Positions 1 to 7,103 of a DNA stretch of 64,000 bases are shown here, piece by piece. The DNA is from CANDOC01 sp965261725. Lineage in GTDB: Bacteria; Pseudomonadota; Gammaproteobacteria; Pseudomonadales; Endozoicomonadaceae. The notes under the pieces are model-generated. The model did no database searches and was not told where the DNA came from. It saw only the letters and a list, made by a program, of their open reading frames with translations. A program made the position numbers and the translations under genes. Numbering within the stretch: position 1 is the first letter of the stretch; the number at the start of each line of letters is the position of its first letter. Where the stretch lies: contig CBDHDU010000051.1 in NCBI GenBank assembly GCA_965261725.1, forward strand, positions 62,001 through 126,000, in the 5' to 3' direction.

Positions 1-1
1 G

Positions 2-586
2 GATCGTGCCATGGTATTCCAGCATCATTCTCTGATGCCCTGGCTGACAACCTATGAGAACGTTGAGCTGGCTGTCCGTCAGGTATTTAAAGGGAAGAAG
101 AGCCGCAAGGAAATGCGTGGCTGGATTCATCACAACCTTGAGCTGGTTCATATGGAACATGCACTGGATAAAAAACCCGCAGAAATTTCCGGAGGAATGA
201 AGCAGCGTGTTGGTATCGCCCGGGCACTTTCAATGCAACCCAAAGTATTGTTAATGGATGAGCCTTTTGGCGCACTGGATTCCCTGACACGTTCTCATCT
301 ACAAGACTCGGTAATGGAAATTCAGGCAACACTTGATAGCACCATCATTATGATTACTCATGATGTGGATGAAGCCGTGCTGCTTTCTGACCGTATCGTG
401 ATGATGACGAACGGTCCTGCAGCAACTATCGGTGAAATTCTGGAAGTTAACCTTCCACGACCCAGAAACCGCCTGATGCTGGCAAAAGACCCCGAATATA
501 ACCGGCTGCGGTCAGAAGTATTGAATTTCCTCCATCACAGGCACCAAAACCCGGAAAAAACCAAGGAGGAGCGTGTTTTAGCCTGA
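2..586 (+). CDS. ABC transporter ATP-binding protein, NrtD/SsuB type (5' partial)
   Basis: Cytoplasmic ATPase of an importer for nitrate, sulfonate or a similar anion. The frame is open from base 2, so the start, Walker A and most of the N-terminal lobe lie left of the window. Visible are the Q-loop region (VFQHHSLMPWLT), the signature ISGGMKQR, Walker B LLMDEPFGALD, the D-loop and switch histidine (ITHDVDEA). The stretch NGPAATIGEILEV and the PRPR motif near the C-terminus are typical of the nitrate/taurine ATPase family; substrate cannot be fixed without the missing permease and binding-protein genes. Product family is certain, nitrate specificity is inference. Confidence 0.85.
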   Translation, partial: DRAMVFQHHSLMPWLTTYENVELAVRQVFKGKKSRKEMRGWIHHNLELVHMEHALDKKPAEISGGMKQRVGIARALSMQPKVLLMDEPFGALDSLTRSHLQDSVMEIQATLDSTIIMITHDVDEAVLLSDRIVMMTNGPAATIGEILEVNLPRPRNRLMLAKDPEYNRLRSEVLNFLHHRHQNPEKTKEERVLA

Positions 587-652
587 AATATACTGACAGA
601 CTGAAATCACGCTATGCTGCCAGATAGTACTCGAGAGCAATTTTTACGATTA

Positions 653-1411
653 TTATCTGCGGTTTACTGCAAAAGGTGACCATGCCTGCTGTACCGGCAT
701 AATTTCAAGACTGTTGATATTAACGTGTTTAGGGCGACTGGCAGTCCAGTAAACTGTCTCAGCAATATCTCCAGGTGTAAGCGGATCAACACCCTGATAG
801 ACGGCATCGGCCTTTGCCTGATCGCCATCGAAGCGTATAACTGAGAATTCTGTTTCTGCCATACCCGGCTCAATATTCGTCACCCGTACCCCACTCCCCA
901 GCAAATCACAGCGTAAATTACGGGAGAACTGCTGCACAAAAGCCTTGGTCGCACCGTAAACATTGCCACCCGGATAGGGCCAGTTACCCGCCACAGAGCC
1001 AAGATTAATAATACCGCCTGTATTGTTTTTCTTAAGCGCAGGCAACAGTGCATGGGTGCAGATAACCAGCCCTTTGATATTGGTGTCAATCATATTCATC
1101 CACTGATCAGTATCACACTGATCAGCCGGTTCCGTGCCGAGAGCCAGACCTGCATTATTGATTAGTGTATGAACGTCGCTAAATGCTTCCGGTAGCTCTG
1201 CAACGGCATGGCGAATAGCCTGTTCATCACGAATATCAAGCTGAATAGTATGAACAGGACACAACGCAGATAATTCTTTTTTGAGTGCTTCTAACCTTTC
1301 TACACGACGTCCGGTCAGAACCAGTTGCCAGTTGCTTTCCTGAGCAAATTTACGCGCGCAAGCTTCATCAAAACCGGAAGTAGCACCGGTAATAAAAACA
1401 GTTCGTAACAT
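653..1411 (-). CDS. ydfG: SDR oxidoreductase, YdfG-like 3-hydroxy acid dehydrogenase
   Basis: NADP-dependent short-chain dehydrogenase of 252 aa, the usual family length. It has the Rossmann N-terminus, NNAGLALG, the catalytic Tyr and Lys in VYGATKAF, and the YdfG-type segments GSVAGNWPYPGGN and HVNINSLEIMPV. In E. coli YdfG oxidises L-allo-threonine, serine and 3-hydroxypropionate and reduces malonic semialdehyde. Oddity: the cofactor loop reads TGATSGFD, so the third Gly of the TGxxxGxG motif is Asp, which may weaken dinucleotide binding. It stands alone and converges on the ABC ATPase gene. Confidence 0.85.
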   Translation of the reverse strand: MLRTVFITGATSGFDEACARKFAQESNWQLVLTGRRVERLEALKKELSALCPVHTIQLDIRDEQAIRHAVAELPEAFSDVHTLINNAGLALGTEPADQCDTDQWMNMIDTNIKGLVICTHALLPALKKNNTGGIINLGSVAGNWPYPGGNVYGATKAFVQQFSRNLRCDLLGSGVRVTNIEPGMAETEFSVIRFDGDQAKADAVYQGVDPLTPGDIAETVYWTASRPKHVNINSLEIMPVQQAWSPFAVNRR

Positions 1412-1544
1412 ATACAGAGAGACTCTATCCGAAGGCGTTCACGCCAGAGACGTATTTAGATATTCAGGCAGGATATATTACTTTATATGCAGATATAGCT
1501 GAAACTAAACGGGGTTTGGTTATAAAACCAGACCCCGCTCAAGC

Positions 1545-1982
1545 TTAGGAAGCCGCTTTTTCAACCTTGGCCTTGGTGACAGTTGCCTTCTTTGCCACAG
1601 GTTTAGCTGCAGGCTTAGCAGCCGGAATTTTCTTCCGGGCAACAACTTTCTTTGGCTGGCTCAGTTGGGCAATTTCTTCACGTACCAGCACTTCACGTAC
1701 AGTGAGTGCTTTTACAGAAAGAGACAGTGCTTCAACCTGAGCAGACAGCTCAGCAATTTCATCCTTGTTGGTCTCGAGCTTCAGCAGATCCTTCAGCTTA
1801 TCGAGTTGTTCCTGAGCCTTATCCTTAGCTTTGGTCTTATATTCTTCGAGCTTGTTTGATGTACGCTCGTTGACGCTTTCGCCTTCCTCAACCAGTTCAT
1901 CAAACAGCTTAGAGCCTTCTTTACCCAGCTTTTCGTAACGGGCATAGGTGCCCAGGCTCGCCAAGAAGATCTTCTCGTACAT
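1545..1982 (-). CDS. phasin family protein (PHA granule-associated)
   Basis: 145-aa protein likely coating polyhydroxyalkanoate granules. Residues 1-60 follow the phasin pattern (FLASLGTYARYEKLGKEGSKLF), residues 45-110 are heptad-rich and probably coiled-coil, and the last 35 residues are a Lys/Ala/Pro-rich tail (PAAKPAAKPVAKKA) like the histone-like tail of PhaF-type phasins. A Shine-Dalgarno GGGGGAA lies just before the ATG. No pha biosynthesis gene is visible in the window. Confidence 0.8.
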   Translation of the reverse strand: MYEKIFLASLGTYARYEKLGKEGSKLFDELVEEGESVNERTSNKLEEYKTKAKDKAQEQLDKLKDLLKLETNKDEIAELSAQVEALSLSVKALTVREVLVREEIAQLSQPKKVVARKKIPAAKPAAKPVAKKATVTKAKVEKAAS

Positions 1983-2319
1983 AGTATGATTCCCCCTTTA
2001 TTTACCATGGGAACACTATTTCCATTACCTCAGGGTAACAACAACAGTATTCTACGGGTCATGGTTGTTTTTTATGTACATAACTAAAAACCTGCAGAGT
2101 GAAACAGTACAATATATCTACAGGGAAACACTATTTTACCACGTTTTTATATAAAAATTGTGAAGTTGTTTTACTGTAGACAGGCTTTTATTTGCCTTGT
2201 TATATCTGGTACCGCTCTACTGCTCAGGCACTTAATATCTGGCAAAACGACTGACGTTGCAAGTTTCTGTGGTTAAAATGGCGTCTTTCAGCTGTCACAA
2301 CAATTATTAAATACGCAGT
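1983..2319. other. intergenic region, divergent promoters presumed
   Basis: AT-rich 337 bp between the divergent phasin and ion-channel genes. I find no coding signal, RNA gene or clear inverted repeat; it presumably holds both promoters. Confidence 0.5.
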
Positions 2320-3127
2320 ATGCAATCCAATAATCTACAAGCCCGTTTCCATGCCATTCGCTCGAACAAAGTTTTTGAGCTCTTTGTTATTGGCATTATC
2401 ATTTTTTCAGCGCTGGTCATTGGCGCGAAAACATTCGCAATTCCAGATTCCATACTACAGCTTGTCAATGTACTGGACTGGGCGATTACAGGTTTGTCTG
2501 TTTTTTATGGTTGAAATAACCATTCGGTTTCTGGGAGAGCAAAGTAAAAAGGATTTCTTCAAGTCCGGCTGGAATATATTCGATACGATTATTGTTGTGG
2601 TAAGCCTGATACCTGCCAACGACACAGAACTTGCCTTAGTTGGTCGTCTTATCCGAATTTTCCGGGTACTCCGAATGGTGTCGCTGATTCCTGAGCTCAG
2701 ACTTTTGCTCAGTGCTCTGATCAAAGCACTCCCCCAGCTCGGCTATGTTATGTTACTGATGTTTATCATTTTTTATATCTATGCAGCCATTGGCAGCACT
2801 TTTTTCTTTAGCATTAATACCGATTTGTGGGGCGATATCGGGATCAGTATTTTAACGCTGTTCCGGGTGATGACGTTCGAGGACTGGACAGATGTGATGT
2901 ATGAGACAATGGAAGTATACCCATTCAGCTGGGCTTACTATATCAGCTTTATATTCTTCACAGCCTTTGCCTTTCTGAACATGATTATCGGTATTGTCGT
3001 CAATGTGCTGGAACAGGAACGACAGCAGCTTAATAAAGAAGAAATGGTTGATTCCGGCGAGCCGACACTCGCAACAATCAGCCAGGAACTAGCAGAAATA
3101 AAAGCTCTGTTAAAGCAGCGTCAATAG
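2320..3127 (+). pseudogene. bacterial voltage-gated cation channel (NaChBac-like), frameshifted
   Basis: Single-domain six-TM ion transport protein that would form a tetrameric channel. Segment S1 (IRSNKVFELFVIGIII) is read in the frame starting at 2320; S2 onward (MVEITIRFLGE, GWNIFDTIIV) is read one base later. The break falls at the T6 run near 2503-2508; removing one T gives a continuous protein of about 268 aa. The S4 voltage sensor (RLIRIFRVLRMVSLI) has four regularly spaced arginines and the pore/filter reads FRVMTFEDWTD, followed by S6 and a coiled-coil-like tail. Either a recent pseudogene, a sequencing error or slippage at the T run; family assignment is firm. Confidence 0.8.
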
Positions 3128-3130
3128 TCA

Positions 3131-3158
3131 GAAAAGGCAGCATGGAAGCTGCCTTTTC
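3131..3158. terminator. bidirectional terminator hairpin
   Basis: Perfect 11-bp stem GAAAAGGCAGC / GCTGCCTTTTC with loop ATGGAA between the convergent channel gene and acyl-CoA dehydrogenase. A/T runs inside the stem suit termination in both directions. Confidence 0.75.
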
Positions 3159-3175
3159 TAATCATTTTAAGACAA

Positions 3176-4324
3176 TTACTTTAATACATCTCTGGAAATC
3201 AGCTCTTTCATGATCTCTGAAGTGCCACCATAGATCCGCTGCACCCGCGCATCTACATACATCCGGGCAATGGGATATTCAGTCATGTAACCATAACCAC
3301 CATGCAGCTGCAGGCAACCATCTACAATCCGTCCTTGCATTTCTGTTGAACTCAGCTTCGACATACTGACGGATGCTGCATCCAGCTCGCCAGCCATAAA
3401 CCGGGTCATACATTCATTAACGAACGCCTTGTTAACCCGCACTTCGGTTTCCATTTCTGCCAGCTTGAAGCGGGTATTCTGCAAATCGGCAATGGTTTTC
3501 CCAAATGCCCGACGCTCTTTAACGTACTCAACCGTTTTTCGGACAGCGCCTTCAGCACCATAGACAGCACCAACTGCCAGAGTCAGACGCTCACGTTGTA
3601 ATTCATTCATCAGCACCATAAAACCAGCATCAACCGGCCCGAGCAGCGCTGAATCCGACACCCTGACGTCATCAAAGAACAGCTCAGAAGTATCGGCACA
3701 GTGCAGGCCAATTTTGTCCAGATTAGTACCCTTGGCGAAACCCGTAGAGCCATCTTCAACAATAAATAATGAAGTCCCTTTGGCTCCCGGTACATCAGGA
3801 TTGGTGCGCGCAACAACAATGACAAAATCACAGTGCTGACCGTTGGTTATGAACGTCTTCGAACCATTAATTACCCAGTCATCGCCATCTTTAACTGCTG
3901 AGGTGCGCACACCCTGCAGATCAGATCCGGCACCGGGTTCAGTCATAGCAATCGCCCCTATCATTTCTCCTGAAACCATACCGGGCAGAATACGTTCCTT
4001 TTGAGCCTGAGAGCCTGCTTTCAAAATGTAGTGCGCAACAATATCGGCGTGAACAGCAATATTGCCACCCAGCCCGGCAAGGCCTTCCAGCGCAAACTCT
4101 TCCTGAATCACCATGGAGTGGGCATAGGTTGCCCCGATACCGCCAAATTCTTCAGGAATATCGACACATAGCAGGCAGTTTTCTCCCAGTTTATTCCAGA
4201 GTTCACGGGGAATAATTTCTGCCTTTTCCCACTTTTCATATTCCGGCAGAATTTCATTCTGGATAAAGCGACGAACATTATCCCGGAACAGGTTGAGTTC
4301 TTCCTGATCAATAATCTGCATCAT
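3176..4324 (-). CDS. acyl-CoA dehydrogenase, long-chain type
   Basis: FAD-dependent enzyme of 382 aa for the first step of fatty-acid beta-oxidation. It carries the acyl-CoA dehydrogenase signatures AMTEPGAGSDL and LQLHGGYGYMTEYPIAR. The end reads RIYGGTSEIMKELISR, with Gly where medium-chain enzymes keep the catalytic Glu; instead NELQRERL supplies Glu245, the position used by mammalian long-chain acyl-CoA dehydrogenase. Start is Met1 or Met2. The SDR gene ends 65 bp upstream on the same strand, so the two are probably one beta-oxidation operon. Chain-length preference is inferred. Confidence 0.9.
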   Translation of the reverse strand: MMQIIDQEELNLFRDNVRRFIQNEILPEYEKWEKAEIIPRELWNKLGENCLLCVDIPEEFGGIGATYAHSMVIQEEFALEGLAGLGGNIAVHADIVAHYILKAGSQAQKERILPGMVSGEMIGAIAMTEPGAGSDLQGVRTSAVKDGDDWVINGSKTFITNGQHCDFVIVVARTNPDVPGAKGTSLFIVEDGSTGFAKGTNLDKIGLHCADTSELFFDDVRVSDSALLGPVDAGFMVLMNELQRERLTLAVGAVYGAEGAVRKTVEYVKERRAFGKTIADLQNTRFKLAEMETEVRVNKAFVNECMTRFMAGELDAASVSMSKLSSTEMQGRIVDGCLQLHGGYGYMTEYPIARMYVDARVQRIYGGTSEIMKELISRDVLK

Positions 4325-4389
4325 GACGATTACCTCATTATTATCGTTATTAATGTTTAACTAGGAGCCTGTCGGACTTAAGGCAACAA

Positions 4390-5313
4390 TCAGTGGGGAC
4401 CAGATTTATTATGAGCTGACTGAATCAACCCCATAATAACGGCGAAGGTATCCTGAACACTTCGAGGATGATCTGCGTTAGTAAAGTCTGTTACCTCAGC
4501 CCATCTTGCAGCCAGGGCATCAGCGCTGAATTGTTCATTACTCTGCAAAATAGCGCCTTTGGAACGTTCCCAGCGTAGCTTGGATGTCCAGCCTGCACCA
4601 GTCTCGAAAATTCCGCCATTTTCCTGACACTCACGGGAACACAGATAGACGACCAGAGCCGTTACCGCTTCAGGTTTAAGTGCTTCAACCGCTTGCGGTG
4701 GCAAAATGGTTTCTGTCATACGCGAACCCGCAACAGGGGCAATACAGTTCGCCCGGATATTATATTTTGCGCCTTCAAGCGCCAGCGTTTGCGCCATACC
4801 AAACAATGCCAGTTTCTGAGCACTGTAATTAACCTGACCAAAGTTACCGTATATTCCTGCTGCTGAACTGGTGAAAATTAAACGACCATAACTCTGTTCC
4901 TGCATAATTGGCCAGGCTGCTTTAGTTACACTGTATGCACCATTAAGATGTACCCGCTGTACCAGATCCCAGTCTTCATCTGTCATTTTAGCAAAACTGG
5001 TATCGCGCAGAATACCGGCATTATTGATAACAACATCAACCCGGCCAAAAGCATCCACTGCCATTTTAATAATATCCTGACCATTTTCTACTGAGCCATA
5101 GTTGGCTACCGCCTTGCCACCAGAAGCCGTTATTTCTGCCACGACAGCATCCGCTGCACCACTGCTTCTGCCTTCCCCCGTCGTGCTTCCACCAAGATCA
5201 TTGACAACAACACTGGCGCCACGCCGGGCGAAATCCAGAGCATGGGAACGCCCGAGACCACCGCCAGCTCCGGTAACAACAACGACCTGACCATCAAAAC
5301 GCAGCTCTGACAT
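4390..5313 (-). CDS. SDR family 3-hydroxyacyl-CoA dehydrogenase (MFE-2-like)
   Basis: 307-aa short-chain dehydrogenase resembling the dehydrogenase domain of peroxisomal multifunctional enzyme 2. Visible are TGAGGGLGRSHA (cofactor loop), VVNDLGGS, NNAGILRD, catalytic Tyr163 and Lys167 in VNYSAQK, and the C-terminal extension with SKLRWERSKGA characteristic of MFE-2-like proteins. It likely oxidises (3R)-hydroxyacyl-CoA. It lies directly upstream of the acyl-CoA dehydrogenase. Confidence 0.88.
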   Translation of the reverse strand: MSELRFDGQVVVVTGAGGGLGRSHALDFARRGASVVVNDLGGSTTGEGRSSGAADAVVAEITASGGKAVANYGSVENGQDIIKMAVDAFGRVDVVINNAGILRDTSFAKMTDEDWDLVQRVHLNGAYSVTKAAWPIMQEQSYGRLIFTSSAAGIYGNFGQVNYSAQKLALFGMAQTLALEGAKYNIRANCIAPVAGSRMTETILPPQAVEALKPEAVTALVVYLCSRECQENGGIFETGAGWTSKLRWERSKGAILQSNEQFSADALAARWAEVTDFTNADHPRSVQDTFAVIMGLIQSAHNKSGPH

Positions 5314-5426
5314 TTTATTTATCCCGCACCGAAGGTTCTGCTGACCTAAGTCTTATAGATGAAAGCGGGGAAACCAATGATTGAAGGAATCAAAAAAATA
5401 GACTGAAAGAGTCAGTAAGAGAAATA

Positions 5427-5449
5427 GCTGCCAGTCAGATTCTGGCAGC
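5427..5449 (-). terminator. hairpin after ilvA
   Basis: Stem GCTGCCAG / CTGGCAGC with a 7-nt loop; on the minus strand it is followed by TATTTCTCTT. It sits in the 154-bp gap between ilvA and the SDR gene and is a moderate intrinsic terminator candidate. Confidence 0.5.
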
Positions 5450-5467
5450 CGGAAGGAAGATCGGGAG

Positions 5468-6982
5468 TCAGGAAAGGAATGCCTCGTATGCAGGGTTACC
5501 GGTTTCTTCTTTATAGTAGTAACCAATCTCGTCCAGAAATGCCTGCACGTCACTGCGCTCTTCTGCCGGAACCTGCAGACCCACGGCCACACGACCATAG
5601 GCGGCACCGTGATTTCGGTAATGGAACATGGATATATTCCAGCGTTCACCCAGCTTATTCAGGAAATTCAGCAGGGCACCGGGGCGTTCTGGGAACTCAA
5701 AACGATACAGCACTTCATTTTCAACCTGAGCCGCATGACCACCGACCATATGGCGGATATGCAGTTTTGCCAGCTCATTTTCGGTTAAATCATGCGCCTT
5801 ATAGCCTTTTTCATTGAGCTCTGACAGGAGTTGTTCTCGAGGGTCTTTTTCCGGATGCGTTTGCACACCAACAAAAATACTGGCATTACTTTCATCGTGG
5901 TAGCGGTAATTAAACTCAGTAATATTCCGCTTACCGACAGATTCACAGAAAGCTTTGAAGCTACCGGGGTGTTCAGGAATCGTGACTGATATAATCGCCT
6001 CACGCTTCTCGCCCAGCTCGGCACGTTCGGAAACATAACGCAGTCGGTCAAAATTAATATTGGCTCCACTATCGATAGCCAGTAGCGACTGACCTTTAAC
6101 GCCCCGTTCTTCAACGTATTTTTTAATACCGGCGATACCCAGCGCACCTGCTGGCTCAGTTACTGACCGGGTGTCGTCAAATATATCTTTGATAGCTGCA
6201 CACACTTCATCGGCACTCACAGTGATCACTTCATCAACACATTCACGACAGATACGGAATGTTTCTTCTCCAATCTGAGCCACCGCCACACCATCCGCAA
6301 AAATGCCCACATGAGGCAGAACAACACGCTCACAGGCTTCCAACGCCGCCTTCAGGCAGGCAGACTCTTCATATTCAACACCAATCACCCGAATATCCGG
6401 ACGGATATATTTGATATAGGCTGAAATACCCGCAATCAGACCACCACCGCCAACAGGAACGAAGATCGCATCCAGAGGCTCCGGGTTCTGCCGTAGAATT
6501 TCCATGGCAATGGTACCTTGCCCGGCAATAGTATCGACATCATCATAAGGGTGAACAAAGGTATAGCCATGCTTATCCACCAAAGTCATCGCATGAGCCA
6601 AAGCCTGATCAAAAGCATCACCTTCCAGCACCACTTCAGCACCACGGGCAAGGACTGCTTTAACCTTGATTTCCGGTGTTGTGCGGGGCATGACAATCAC
6701 CGCCTTGATTCCCAGCTGCTTTGCAGCCAGCGCCACACCCTGTGCATGATTGCCTGCCGACGCAGCTATTACTCCCTTGGCTTTTTCTTCTGCTGACAGT
6801 CTGGCAACCCGGTTATAGGCTCCACGGATTTTGAAAGAAAATACCGGCTGCAGGTCTTCACGCTTGATCAGAATATTGTTATTCAGCCTTGCTGACAGGA
6901 AAGGTGCCGGGTGGATGGGTGTTTCCACCGCGACATCATAGACACGGGCTTCGAGAATTTTGCGGATATACTGGTCAGGCAT
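5468..6982 (-). CDS. ilvA: threonine ammonia-lyase, biosynthetic
   Basis: 504-aa PLP enzyme that deaminates threonine to 2-oxobutanoate, the committed step of isoleucine synthesis. The catalytic domain (about 1-325) has Lys51 in FSFKIRGAYN, SAGNHAQG and the phosphate loop PVGGGGLIAG. Residues 325-504 hold two ACT-like regulatory domains (ISVTIPEHPGSFKAF and YRFEFPERPGALLNF), as in feedback-inhibited biosynthetic IlvA. Length matches E. coli IlvA. It is monocistronic here. Confidence 0.96.
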   Translation of the reverse strand: MPDQYIRKILEARVYDVAVETPIHPAPFLSARLNNNILIKREDLQPVFSFKIRGAYNRVARLSAEEKAKGVIAASAGNHAQGVALAAKQLGIKAVIVMPRTTPEIKVKAVLARGAEVVLEGDAFDQALAHAMTLVDKHGYTFVHPYDDVDTIAGQGTIAMEILRQNPEPLDAIFVPVGGGGLIAGISAYIKYIRPDIRVIGVEYEESACLKAALEACERVVLPHVGIFADGVAVAQIGEETFRICRECVDEVITVSADEVCAAIKDIFDDTRSVTEPAGALGIAGIKKYVEERGVKGQSLLAIDSGANINFDRLRYVSERAELGEKREAIISVTIPEHPGSFKAFCESVGKRNITEFNYRYHDESNASIFVGVQTHPEKDPREQLLSELNEKGYKAHDLTENELAKLHIRHMVGGHAAQVENEVLYRFEFPERPGALLNFLNKLGERWNISMFHYRNHGAAYGRVAVGLQVPAEERSDVQAFLDEIGYYYKEETGNPAYEAFLS

Positions 6983-7103
6983 GGCACTTCACTGTGTTTG
7001 TTATACTGCGGGAAGACAGCTTTTGTTGTTTGACTGCTGTCTTCCATATCTTACAGTAATGCGCTTACATCGAAATACCAAGCCACAACGATTAAGCTAT
7101 CTA

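Noticed and set aside
5353..5649. 98-codon minus-strand frame overlapping the end of ilvA
   Set aside because: Out of frame with ilvA and without features; a shadow.
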